Part shown: positions 1 through 7,070 of the stretch, piece by piece
How the letters are laid out: each line of letters starts with the position of its first letter
How positions within the stretch are numbered: the stretch's first letter is position 1
NCBI GenBank assembly: GCA_947652665.1
Contig: CANTDZ010000004.1
Span: 1-50,626, forward strand
DNA from: an uncultured Clostridia bacterium
GTDB taxonomy: Bacteria > Bacillota > Clostridia > Oscillospirales > Acutalibacteraceae
DNA length: 50,626 nucleotides
Direction of reading: 5' to 3'
Program-made: the position numbers and the translations under genes
Notes under the pieces: model-generated
Database searches by the model: none
What the model was told of the DNA's origin: nothing
What the model saw: the letters and a program-made list of their open reading frames with translations, nothing else

Positions 1-49
1 ATATTCGAGCGGAGCGGCACGACGAAATCCCTTTTTGCTCCTTTATAAT
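1..49. repeat. inverted copy of an internal toxin-gene segment
   Basis: Bases 1-49 are the exact reverse complement of bases 279-327, which lie inside the toxin gene at 164-622. The match stops at base 50 and may extend left of the window. On the plus strand this copy ends in TATAAT (44-49), so it could supply a -10 element for an RNA that runs toward the terminator at 121-153, although no good -35 is seen. Either a real duplication/inversion or an assembly or amplification chimera at a contig end would look like this. Confidence 0.9.
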
Positions 50-55
50 ATCACC

Positions 56-153
56 CACCTGTATGTTTTGTCTCCGCGAATGACGGGACAATAATGTAGA
101 ATATCATTCACTTGTGTGTCGGAGCCGCCTTGTTTAGGCGGCTCTGCTTTTTT
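56..153 (+). ncRNA. possible type III antitoxin RNA region (candidate only)
   Basis: In type III toxin-antitoxin loci a short RNA made of tandem repeats lies upstream of a terminator, which is followed by the toxin gene. Here the stretch between a TATAAT at 44-49 and the terminator at 121-153 is in the right place and is AT-rich like the toxin. It contains a possible stem around 68-91 (TTGTC paired with GACAA). I cannot see clear tandem repeats, so the antitoxin is inferred from position alone and may be truncated or lie partly outside the window. Confidence 0.22.
121..153 (+). terminator. intrinsic terminator upstream of the toxin
   Basis: A 10-bp stem (GAGCCGCC at 122-129 pairs with GGCGGCTC at 137-144, extended by T-A and G-T pairs) with a five-base loop is followed by a run of six T (148-153). 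The ribosome-binding site of the next gene begins at the next base. A terminator immediately before a toxin is a hallmark of type III toxin-antitoxin operons, where read-through sets the toxin level. Confidence 0.8.
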
Positions 154-163
154 AGGAGGATTT

Positions 164-622
164 ATGCAGTTAGTAAAAGTAGACCCAAAATTTTACGCAA
201 AATGCCACACGCAAAATACAGATAAAGAACTGCTTGCAAACGAGAAAGGTCGGCCCTGTGTCTTATTAGTGCGGCTGAATTATAAAGGAGCAAAAAGGGA
301 TTTCGTCGTGCCGCTCCGCTCGAATATATCCCCCATAACGCCTAAAAGCCAATACTTCCCGCTCCCACCAAACGCAGGCACGCGCCCAAACCATCACCAC
401 GGCATTCATTATATCAAGCTGTTCCCCATCGACCGCCAGTACATACAAAAGTATCGGATTGAAAATAATGCTTTTCTAACGCAGATTTACACGATCATCA
501 ACCACCATCAAAAAGAAATCGTCAAGGCCTGCCAGGATTATTTGTCCGATTGTGAAAGAGGGAACGCCCATCCCATGACACCCGATCTTGACGGCATCCT
601 CAGCTGGCTGTCTCATCCGTAA
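164..622 (+). CDS. ToxN/TenpN-like type III toxin (endoribonuclease family)
   Basis: A 152-residue protein. The start at 164 is chosen because AGGAGG lies at 154-159; an upstream in-frame start would run through the terminator. The order RPCVLLVRLNYKG, then FVVPLRSNISP, then HGIHYIKLFPI near the middle resembles the core of ToxN/TenpN toxins, where a small beta-barrel endoribonuclease is held inactive by its repeat RNA. The family usually has 150-200 residues. The gene is clearly AT-richer than its neighbours, which suggests horizontal acquisition. It converges on the MreB-like gene and overlaps its 3' end by 10 bases. Family assignment is by motif memory, not by a search; a small unrelated hypothetical protein remains possible. 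Confidence 0.5.
   Translation: MQLVKVDPKFYAKCHTQNTDKELLANEKGRPCVLLVRLNYKGAKRDFVVPLRSNISPITPKSQYFPLPPNAGTRPNHHHGIHYIKLFPIDRQYIQKYRIENNAFLTQIYTIINHHQKEIVKACQDYLSDCERGNAHPMTPDLDGILSWLSHP
279..327. repeat. second arm of the 49-bp inverted repeat
   Basis: This is the arm lying within the ToxN/TenpN-like coding sequence (around codons 39-55, the part encoding the VPLRSN motif). It pairs perfectly with bases 1-49, leaving a 229-bp spacer. A plus-strand transcript spanning both arms could form a 49-bp duplex covering part of the toxin message. Confidence 0.9.
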
Positions 623-1638
623 GACACCAGCGGATTCATCTTCCCGTGGCTTCTCCCGTCCATCTTATCTATGTACTTAATGGCCCGCCCCGCACCCAGA
701 ACCACGCAGTTTTCCGGGTTGTCGAAGGTCACCACCGGCACCTTCGTCTTCTTTTGCAGCAGCGTCGAAAACCCGTACAGGTTCGCCGACCCGCCCGTCA
801 AATAAATGCCGTCGGTGAAAATATCGGCCAGCAGCTCCGGCGGGGTCTCCTCCAGGGTGGCCTGTACCGTGCGCACGATGGTAATCGCGGGTTCGATGAG
901 GGCCTCGATCATCTCGTCCGAGTTCATGATGGTCGTCTCCGGCAAGCCGTTCATGGCATTGCGGCCCTTTAACACGAAGGTCTCCAGCTTTTTCCGGGGG
1001 TACGCGCAGCCAATGGCCCGTTTGGCCTGCTCGGCCATGCGGTCGCCGATGACCAGGTTGAATTTGCGGCGCACATATTTTACGATGGCGTCGTTAAAAT
1101 CATCCCCGGCTGTGTGGGTGGAGTTGGCGATGGCGATGCCGTTGAGCGAGATCACCGCCATGTCCGTGGTTCCCTCGCCAATATCCACGATCATAGTGCC
1201 GTGGGGCGCCGCAATATCCACCCCCGCCCCAATGGCCGCCGCCACGGGCTCCTCAATGAGGCACACTTTGCGCACGCCGGCGGCGCTGATGGCGTCCACC
1301 ACCGCGCGCTTTTCCACCTCCGTGACCCCGCAGGGCACGCTGACCACCACCCGGGGCATGAACACCCGGCTGTTGCCCAGGTTCTTAAGGTAGTAGGTGA
1401 TGAGGTGCTCGGCCAGGGAAAAGTCCGATATGACGCCGTTGCACAGGGGGCGGGCCACCGTAATGCGCTCCGAGGTGCGGCCCAGCATTTTATAGGCCTC
1501 GGTGCCGATGGCCACGACCTCGTCGGTCATGTTGTCCACGGCAATGACAGCGGGTTCGCTGAGCACGATGCCCTTTCCGTCAAGATACACCTTGAAATAT
1601 GAAGTTCCCAGGTCTATGGCGATATCCGTTCCTATCAT
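613..1638 (-). CDS. MreB/Mbl-family actin-like rod-shape protein
   Basis: A 341-residue actin-fold ATPase expected to form membrane-associated filaments that guide lateral cell-wall synthesis. The phosphate-1 loop AIDLGTSYFKVY lies at the N-terminus, with the MreB-typical GKGIVLSEPAVIAV straight after. Phosphate-2 is IVDIGEGTTDMAVIS (about residue 150), and the adenosine motif IYLTGGSANL is near residue 280. Length is normal for the family. mreC and mreD are not adjacent, so this is a stand-alone paralog of the Mbl/MreBH type rather than the mreBCD operon copy. It has its own promoter at 1696-1724 and AAGGA before the ATG. Specific naming as mreB or mbl is not justified from sequence alone. 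Confidence 0.9.
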   Translation of the reverse strand: MIGTDIAIDLGTSYFKVYLDGKGIVLSEPAVIAVDNMTDEVVAIGTEAYKMLGRTSERITVARPLCNGVISDFSLAEHLITYYLKNLGNSRVFMPRVVVSVPCGVTEVEKRAVVDAISAAGVRKVCLIEEPVAAAIGAGVDIAAPHGTMIVDIGEGTTDMAVISLNGIAIANSTHTAGDDFNDAIVKYVRRKFNLVIGDRMAEQAKRAIGCAYPRKKLETFVLKGRNAMNGLPETTIMNSDEMIEALIEPAITIVRTVQATLEETPPELLADIFTDGIYLTGGSANLYGFSTLLQKKTKVPVVTFDNPENCVVLGAGRAIKYIDKMDGRSHGKMNPLVSYG

Positions 1639-1695
1639 CCGTTAATCATCCTTACTTTTATTTAGAGGGGCCGCAGATGTAACTATACAGGATAT

Positions 1696-1724
1696 AGTAT
1701 ACTACAAAGTGCGCGCTTTTTCAA
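1696..1724 (-). promoter_or_regulatory. sigma-A promoter of the MreB-like gene
   Basis: On the minus strand TTGAAA (1719-1724) and TATACT (1696-1701) are separated by 17 bases, about 60 bases upstream of the start codon. Confidence 0.75.
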
Positions 1725-1748
1725 CAGGAAAAAATTTTCCGTACCCCG

Positions 1749-1778
1749 TTGCCAAATACCACCGTCTTATGGTATCAT
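1749..1778 (+). promoter_or_regulatory. probable promoter of the PTS-IIC-like gene
   Basis: TTGCCA (1749-1754) and TATCAT (1773-1778) are separated by 18 bases. Predicted initiation near 1785 leaves a leader of about 160 bases before the start codon at 1949. Confidence 0.5.
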
Positions 1779-1798
1779 ATTTTGCGAAAACTTAAACG

Positions 1799-1899
1799 GC
1801 CCGGGCGCGGCGCACTGCCAGTAGGGGACGGGGACGACCTGTAAACCGGAAAGCCTCCGGCGGCGATCCCCCAGCTGAGGGCAGGCGCTTTCCCTGGGC
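1799..1899 (+). promoter_or_regulatory. structured 5' leader RNA, candidate riboswitch of unknown class
   Basis: The leader of the membrane-protein gene at 1949 has nested long-range pairing. The closing stem is GCCCGGG (1799-1805) with CCTGGGC (1893-1899). A second stem pairs GCGC-A-CTGCC (1810-1819, one bulged A) with GGCAGGCGC (1880-1888). Inside it, GGGGA (1824-1828 or 1830-1834) can pair with TCCCC (1867-1871), and a hairpin CCGGA/TCCGG sits at 1845-1860. Such nesting is unlikely by chance even in GC-rich DNA. The sequence does not match any riboswitch consensus I can recall (cobalamin, c-di-GMP, TPP, SAM, ZTP, THF and others were considered). No terminator or obvious RBS-sequestering arm was identified. 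Confidence 0.5.
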
Positions 1900-1948
1900 A
1901 ACATAGCCAATATATACTCAACTTTTTAAGGAAGGGGAATCTTCTCTT

Positions 1949-3028
1949 ATGGAAACCAAAAAAGAAGCCGCTCCCGCCAAAAAAGCCGGGTTGTGGCAAA
2001 CCGTCAAAGCATATTGCCGCCTTTACTTCGTCGATGCCATGAGCGCTATGGCACAAGGCCTTTTCGCCTCCCTGCTCATCGGCACGATCATCTCCACCAT
2101 CGGCACCCAGACCGGGTTCGTGATGCTGGAGGAGATTGGCAACTTCGCCAAATCCATGGCCGGGCCTGCTATGGCCGTGGCCATTGGCTACGCGCTCAAA
2201 GCGCCCCCGCTGGTGCTCTTTTCCCTGACCGCCGTGGGCAGCGCCTCCAACACCCTGGGCGGCGAAGGCGGCCCCTTAGCGGTGCTGCTCATCGCCATTA
2301 TTGCGGCCGAGCTGGGCAAGCTGGTCAGCAAAAAGACGCCCGTAGACATCCTGGTCACACCCTCGGTCACGATCCTCTCCGGCGCGGCCCTGGCCTACCT
2401 GTTCGCCCCGGCCATTGGAACAGCGGCGGCCAGCGTGGGCAGTCTCATCATGTGGGCCACCGATTTGCAGCCCTTCTTCATGGGCATCTTCGTCTCCGTG
2501 CTGGTGGGCGTGGCACTTACTTTGCCCATCAGCAGCGCGGCCATTTGCGCGGCCTTGGGCCTTACCGGATTGGCCGGCGGCGCAGCGGTGGCCGGCTGCT
2601 GCGCCCAGATGGTGGGCTTTGCGGTCATCAGCTTCCGCGAGAACCGTTGGGGAGGCCTGGTGGCCCAGGGACTGGGCACTTCCATGCTGCAGGTGTCCAA
2701 CATCATCAAAAACCCCCGCATTTGGATCGCGCCTACGCTGGCTTCGGCCGTCACCGGGCCCTTGGCCACGTGTCTCTTTAAGATGCAGATGAACGGCGCG
2801 CCCATCTCCAGCGGCATGGGCACCTGCGGCCTGGTGGGGCAGATCGGCGTGTACTCCGGCTGGCTGAGCGACGTAGCCGCCGGCACCAAGGCCGCCGTCA
2901 CCGCCATGGACTGGATAGGCCTCCTGCTCATCTGCTTTGTACTGCCTGCCGTGCTCTCCCTCGCCATCGACTTCGGCCTGCGCAAGCTGGGCTGGGTCAA
3001 GGACGGCGACATGAAGCTCGACCTGTAA
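1949..3028 (+). CDS. PTS-IIC-type membrane permease (PTS_EIIC_2-like)
   Basis: A 359-residue very hydrophobic protein, with about eight to ten membrane segments after a lysine- and alanine-rich cytoplasmic start. Glycine-rich stretches such as TAVGSASNTLGGEGGPLA and NGAPISSGMGTCGLVGQ fit the PTS_EIIC_2 family of sugar-specific IIC-like permeases. No IIA, IIB or metabolic partner is adjacent, so substrate and dependence on the phosphotransferase system are unknown; the family has members thought to act outside classical PTS transport. It is preceded by a long structured leader (1799-1899), implying ligand- or condition-dependent expression, and followed by a strong terminator. AAGGAAGGGG precedes the ATG at a slightly long spacing. 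Confidence 0.75.
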   Translation: METKKEAAPAKKAGLWQTVKAYCRLYFVDAMSAMAQGLFASLLIGTIISTIGTQTGFVMLEEIGNFAKSMAGPAMAVAIGYALKAPPLVLFSLTAVGSASNTLGGEGGPLAVLLIAIIAAELGKLVSKKTPVDILVTPSVTILSGAALAYLFAPAIGTAAASVGSLIMWATDLQPFFMGIFVSVLVGVALTLPISSAAICAALGLTGLAGGAAVAGCCAQMVGFAVISFRENRWGGLVAQGLGTSMLQVSNIIKNPRIWIAPTLASAVTGPLATCLFKMQMNGAPISSGMGTCGLVGQIGVYSGWLSDVAAGTKAAVTAMDWIGLLLICFVLPAVLSLAIDFGLRKLGWVKDGDMKLDL

Positions 3029-3040
3029 TAGTTGTCAAAG

Positions 3041-3074
3041 AAATGCCCTGTCCAGCGCGGACGGGGCATTTTTT
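3041..3074. terminator. bidirectional terminator between convergent genes
   Basis: A 13-bp stem (3041-3053 with 3059-3071, one T-G wobble) and a five-base loop is followed by six T on the plus strand and by TTTCTTT on the minus strand. It ends the permease gene and also serves the 3' end of rlmH, whose stop codon overlaps its tail. Confidence 0.85.
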
Positions 3075-3543
3075 ATTTGTGGTATTTGGTTCCGCCGAGG
3101 ATTTGAAAGCCCCGGTAAAGCTGCTCGCACAGCATGACCCGAGCCAGCTGGTGGGGGAACGTCATGGGCGACATAGAAAAGCCCGGCCCCGCGCTCTTGA
3201 CCTTCTGGCTCAACCCGTGAGAGCTGCCAATCACAAACGTAATGGCTCCCGGGGACTGCATGGCTTTTTCCAGCAGTCTCGCCAGGCCCGGGGAATCCAG
3301 CTCCTTCCCCTCAATGCACAGGGGGCACACCGTCCCCACGCTCTTTTGCAGGAGCTGCTCCCCTTCCCTCTCCAGAGCCTGGGCGATCTCCCCAGAGCTG
3401 GGTCCGCTGGGCAGGCGGGACTCCGGGATCTCCACGATCTCAAATTTGCACAGGGGCCGCAGGCGCTTTTCGTATTCGGCTACGGCGTCCCGCCAATAGC
3501 CCTCTTTCAGTTTTCCTACGCAGGCAATCCTTACGGTGAGCAT
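3073..3543 (-). CDS. rlmH: 23S rRNA (pseudouridine-1915-N3) methyltransferase RlmH
   Basis: A 156-residue SPOUT-class methyltransferase that methylates pseudouridine 1915 in helix 69 of 23S rRNA using S-adenosylmethionine. The start MLTVRIACVGKLKEGYW, the central FVIGSSHGLS segment that helps form the knotted cofactor pocket, the FPHQLARVMLCEQLYRGFQI helix and the terminal YHK are all typical, and length matches the family. GGGGG precedes the ATG. It follows the WalJ-like hydrolase by 10 bases; this pairing recalls the walJ-htrA-rlmH order of other Firmicutes, without htrA. Confidence 0.95.
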   Translation of the reverse strand: MLTVRIACVGKLKEGYWRDAVAEYEKRLRPLCKFEIVEIPESRLPSGPSSGEIAQALEREGEQLLQKSVGTVCPLCIEGKELDSPGLARLLEKAMQSPGAITFVIGSSHGLSQKVKSAGPGFSMSPMTFPHQLARVMLCEQLYRGFQILGGTKYHK

Positions 3544-3553
3544 AAGCGCCCCC

Positions 3554-4336
3554 TTACAGCAGGATGGAACGCCCGGCGCGGTTCTCCACCGGGGCGGCCT
3601 GCAGCAGGAAATCCACGTCCGGCACGGCCCCCGCCTGCACCAGCGCCGACTGGGCCGCCTGCAGGGCCAGGTCGGGGGTGTTGTTCTGGCGGCTCAGGTG
3701 GGCCAGCACGAAGCGCCGGGTGCCGCTTTGCAGCAGTTCGGGCAGGAAGGCCGCGCAGGTGGCGTTGGAAAGGTGGCCCTTGTCCGACAGCACCCGCTGC
3801 TTGAGGGGGTACGGGTAGGGCCCAAAGCGCAGCATATCCACGTCGTGGTTGGACTCCAAAATCACCAAATCGGCCCCCAGCAGCCCTGCCTTGACCTCAT
3901 CGGACAGGATGCCCGTATCCGTGGCCAGGGCGATGGTGCGGCCGTCTGCCGTATTCACGCGGTAGCCTACGGGCTGTGCGCAGTCGTGGGAGACAGGGAA
4001 ATGAGTGACCGTCATGCCGCCCAGGGACAGCTCGTCGGGCAGGGGGCGCGCTTCGAACTCCGCCGCAGCGGTACCCAAGGCCGCCAGCGTACCCGGCGTG
4101 CAGAACACGGGTACGCCGTATTTTTTTGCGAACACCCGCAGGCCCGAGGTATGGTCGGTGTGCTCGTGGGTGACCAAAATGCCGTGCACGGCCAGAGGGT
4201 CGATGGCGCACAATTTCAGCATCCCCTCCAGCTGCCGGGCGCTACGCCCCGCGTCAATGAGCAGTCCCGCCGACTTGCTGCCTATGTAATAGCTGTTTCC
4301 CGAGCTCCCCGAGAACAACGGACAAACCCTTGCCAT
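3554..4336 (-). CDS. WalJ/YycJ-like metallo-beta-lactamase-fold hydrolase
   Basis: A 260-residue cytoplasmic metallohydrolase. The zinc motif HEHTDH (in ILVTHEHTDHTSG) is near residue 60, preceded by the typical start LFSGSSGNSYYIGS. Further metal-ligand positions appear in FPVSHDC and LESNHDVDML, and LAHLSRQNN near the C-terminus is a family signature. The start at 4336 is preferred because GGAGG sits five bases upstream and the protein then begins MARVCPLFSG; a longer frame lacks an RBS. WalJ proteins are linked to coordination of cell-wall metabolism and DNA replication in other Firmicutes, with exact substrate unsettled. It lies between murA and rlmH in one direction. Confidence 0.88.
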   Translation of the reverse strand: MARVCPLFSGSSGNSYYIGSKSAGLLIDAGRSARQLEGMLKLCAIDPLAVHGILVTHEHTDHTSGLRVFAKKYGVPVFCTPGTLAALGTAAAEFEARPLPDELSLGGMTVTHFPVSHDCAQPVGYRVNTADGRTIALATDTGILSDEVKAGLLGADLVILESNHDVDMLRFGPYPYPLKQRVLSDKGHLSNATCAAFLPELLQSGTRRFVLAHLSRQNNTPDLALQAAQSALVQAGAVPDVDFLLQAAPVENRAGRSILL

Positions 4337-4393
4337 AGCAACCTCCACAAAAAGAGGGAACCCGCAGGCTCCCCCGTATTTTCCCATTTATTT

Positions 4394-5683
4394 TCAGCCT
4401 AGCTTCGCGATCTCGCGGTCGGGCTCCTGCTTCAGATAGATGTCGGCTCCCAGATGAGCCAGCTTGTCGACGATGGTTTCATAGCCGCGCTCGATGTACT
4501 GGATGTTCTCCACCTGGGTAGTGCCCTCCGCGATGAGCCCTGCTATGACCATGGCCGCGCCAGCCCGCAGGTCCAGCGCCTTGACCGGCGCGCCCTTGAG
4601 CTTATTGACGCCCTCGATAATCGCCATCTTGCCGTCCACGGTGATCTCCGCGCCCATGCGGCGCAGCTCGTCCACATATTTGAAGCGCGTGTCAAAAATG
4701 CTCTCAATGACCATGCTGGTTCCCGGCACCACCGAAAGCAACGTAGTAATCTGCGGCTGCATATCCGTGGGGAAGCCCGGATGCGTCATCGTCTTGACCG
4801 TGCAGCGGTGCAGGGGCCCCTTGTTGTACACCCGCACGCTGTCGTCGCCTTCTTCAATGGCGACACCCATTTCCGCCAGCTTTGCGGAGATGGACTCCAA
4901 ATGCTTGGGGGTCACGTTGCGCACGGTCACATCGCCGCCGGTGGCCGCCGCCGCGACCATATAGGTGCCTGCCTCAATCTGGTCGGGGATGATGGAGTAA
5001 TCCGCCCCCCGCAGCTTCTGCACCCCGTGTATCTTGATGGTATCCGTGCCAGCGCCCAGGATGTCCGCGCCCATCATGTTCAGGAAGTTCGCCAGGTCCA
5101 CCACATGGGGCTCCCGGGCGGCGTTCTCAATGATGGTAAGGCCCCGAGCCTTCACCGTCGCCAGCATGATGTTGATGGTAGCCCCCACGCTGCGCACGTC
5201 CAAATAGATGTTGGCCCCGTGCAGGCCGTCCTCCGCGCTGACGGAGATGATGCCGCCCCCGTCCAAGGAGTGGGTACAGCCCAGCGCCTCAAAGCCCTTC
5301 AAGTGCTGGTCGATGGGCCGCACGCCGAAATTGCAGCCCCCCGGCAGTGGCACCGAAGCTCGCTGGTACCGCCCCAGCAACGCCCCAATGAGATAATAGG
5401 AAGCCCGCATGCTGCGCGCCTCGTCCGCACATACGCCGTCGGTGTTGATAGGCCGGGGGTCGATCAGCACCGTGTGGCGGTCCAGATACTCGATCTCCGC
5501 GCCCATTTGCCCTAAAATGTAGTTGAGGGTCTTTACGTCCGAAATATCCGGCAGGTTTTCGATCCTGCAGGGGGAATCCGCCAAAATAACAGCGGGTAAA
5601 ATAGCAACCGCCGCGTTCTTTGCTCCGCTGATGTCAACAGCGCCTTCCAGGCGTTTGCCGCCATGAATCACATATTTATCCAA
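4394..5683 (-). CDS. murA: UDP-N-acetylglucosamine 1-carboxyvinyltransferase MurA
   Basis: Catalyses the first committed step of peptidoglycan synthesis, adding enolpyruvate to UDP-GlcNAc. The 429-residue product starts MDKYVIHGGKRLEG and has the ISGAKNAA loop (about residue 20) and the catalytic cysteine in LPGGCNFGVRP (about residue 120), the position blocked by fosfomycin. The start is taken as TTG at 5683: AGGAAG lies six bases upstream and the N-terminus then aligns with the usual MEK/MDK start. The longer open frame would run into the promoter at 5760-5788. The walJ-like and rlmH genes follow on the same strand after a 57-base gap. Substrate-loop residues look intact. Confidence 0.95.
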   Translation of the reverse strand: MDKYVIHGGKRLEGAVDISGAKNAAVAILPAVILADSPCRIENLPDISDVKTLNYILGQMGAEIEYLDRHTVLIDPRPINTDGVCADEARSMRASYYLIGALLGRYQRASVPLPGGCNFGVRPIDQHLKGFEALGCTHSLDGGGIISVSAEDGLHGANIYLDVRSVGATINIMLATVKARGLTIIENAAREPHVVDLANFLNMMGADILGAGTDTIKIHGVQKLRGADYSIIPDQIEAGTYMVAAAATGGDVTVRNVTPKHLESISAKLAEMGVAIEEGDDSVRVYNKGPLHRCTVKTMTHPGFPTDMQPQITTLLSVVPGTSMVIESIFDTRFKYVDELRRMGAEITVDGKMAIIEGVNKLKGAPVKALDLRAGAAMVIAGLIAEGTTQVENIQYIERGYETIVDKLAHLGADIYLKQEPDREIAKLG

Positions 5684-5759
5684 AATTACACTTCCTAACG
5701 GCCGGGTCTCCCGGTCTGAAAGATTTCGATTTACATAATTAGTATGGGGTCTGACCACT

Positions 5760-5788
5760 ATAATAATACATTGCGGCAAAAAAGTCAA
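5760..5788 (-). promoter_or_regulatory. sigma-A promoter of murA
   Basis: Minus-strand TTGACT (5783-5788) and TATTAT (5760-5765) are separated by 17 bases, about 70 bases upstream of the TTG start. Its position inside the longer open frame supports the downstream start choice. Confidence 0.8.
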
Positions 5789-5860
5789 TATCAACCAGCT
5801 CAAAGCCTTCTCAAAAAGCCCGTTTTTGTGAAAAGATTTGCCGTTTTTTGGCTAATCCGC

Positions 5861-6334
5861 CTAATCTCCTTGGCAAATTTCCAGATGATTTGGCAAGTTT
5901 GGAAAACTCTCTTTCAGGCATACCGGGTAAAAATGCGTCTCTTTTACCTCCTCCACGGTGAGCCAGCGGAAGATGTGTTCGGCTCCATCCGAATCTTTCT
6001 GCCTCCATACATCGGCGGCAGGCAGTTCCGTGTACGGCAAATCCACCAAATAGTACAGGCAAAGTTCGTGAAATTTATCCTCAGTCCCTTCCAGGACAAA
6101 AAAGCTTTCTACCAGCCACAAAGGCCGCTGGATGGTGATGGGCAGGCCTAGTTCTTCCTCAATCTCCCGCTTGAGGGCGGCTTCGGCGGCCTCATGGAGC
6201 TTGACCCTGCCGCCAGGCAGATACCAGTGAGGCGTGGCCTCTTCTTTCATGACCAGCAGCTTGTCGTCCTGGCAGATCACCCCAGCCACGCGGTAATTAA
6301 AATTCCCTTCCGGGGTCCGAAATGTACAGTCCAT
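5861..6334 (-). CDS. Nudix hydrolase
   Basis: A 157-residue pyrophosphohydrolase of the Nudix superfamily; substrate unknown (a nucleoside diphosphate derivative is most likely). The complete Nudix box starts at GGRVKLHE and ends at REIEEELGL (about residues 41-64), with the metal-binding glutamates present. The ATG directly follows the stop codon of plsY (TAA-ATG), so the two are translationally linked; its RBS AAAGGAG lies inside the last plsY codons. In many Firmicutes plsY is followed by gpsA, but here the Nudix gene takes that place. Confidence 0.88.
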   Translation of the reverse strand: MDCTFRTPEGNFNYRVAGVICQDDKLLVMKEEATPHWYLPGGRVKLHEAAEAALKREIEEELGLPITIQRPLWLVESFFVLEGTEDKFHELCLYYLVDLPYTELPAADVWRQKDSDGAEHIFRWLTVEEVKETHFYPVCLKESFPNLPNHLEICQGD

Positions 6335-7054
6335 TTATTTCTCCTTTTTCTTAGCCGACACCGGCTTCTCCTCGCCCCGCATCAGCCGCCCGATGTTCGA
6401 CCGATGCTTGATGAGTACCAGCAGCCCTAAAAACAGGGACGCACCCGTAATAAACAGCAAATATCCCAAGGAGTGCCCGGCACCCTTATAATCAAAGAAA
6501 AACACGATGAGGAACGTATAGATGGGGTAAGATATGGCACAGGCAATGGAGGCCAGGGATATAATGCGCTTCCAGATGAAAAACGCCAGGAAGGTGGCAA
6601 TGACCAGCAAAAAGACCCGCCAGTCCACCAGCAAAATCATGGCAGCGGCGGCCACCACGCCCTTGCCGCCCCGGAAGCCGTAGTACAGCGGGAAAATGTG
6701 CCCGATGACGCAGAACACCCCGGCAATGTATTTGCCTATCTGCATCAGCTCTGGGCCTTCGCCGTCCAAAAGGACCCGGATGGCCAGGTACATAATCAGC
6801 CACCCCAGCAGCACGGCGAAGACATTTTTTAGGAAATCGCCGATAAAGGTCAGCACCGCCGGCAGCTTGCCTACCGAACGCAGGACGTTGGTCATACCCG
6901 CATTGCCGCTGCCGTAATTGCGGATGTCCTCCTTGTGCTTAAAGAGCCGGGTAACGATGATGGCCGTGTTGACACTGCCTAACAAGTAGCCCACCACCGC
7001 GCAGGCCGCCAAAGCCAGCAAAACAACTCCTCGGATTGCGTTTTCATTTACCAT
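6335..7054 (-). CDS. plsY: glycerol-3-phosphate acyltransferase PlsY
   Basis: A 239-residue integral membrane enzyme that transfers an acyl group from acyl-phosphate to glycerol-3-phosphate, the first step of phospholipid synthesis in Gram-positive bacteria. The three family motifs are seen: GSGNAGMTNVLR (about residue 48), GDFLKN (about residue 72, usually GDxxKG) and FRGGKGVV (about residue 128). Five or more hydrophobic segments are present, with a lysine-rich cytoplasmic tail. It follows der by 16 bases, the conserved der-plsY order of Firmicutes. Confidence 0.94.
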   Translation of the reverse strand: MVNENAIRGVVLLALAACAVVGYLLGSVNTAIIVTRLFKHKEDIRNYGSGNAGMTNVLRSVGKLPAVLTFIGDFLKNVFAVLLGWLIMYLAIRVLLDGEGPELMQIGKYIAGVFCVIGHIFPLYYGFRGGKGVVAAAAMILLVDWRVFLLVIATFLAFFIWKRIISLASIACAISYPIYTFLIVFFFDYKGAGHSLGYLLFITGASLFLGLLVLIKHRSNIGRLMRGEEKPVSAKKKEK

Positions 7055-7070
7055 AGATGCTCATCCTCTC

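Noticed and set aside
1799-1899. Assignment of the leader to cobalamin, c-di-GMP, TPP, SAM, ZTP, THF or glycine riboswitches
   Set aside because: Short stretches look alike (for example GAAAGCCTCCGG resembles a c-di-GMP core piece), but the conserved boxes of each class are not present in order.
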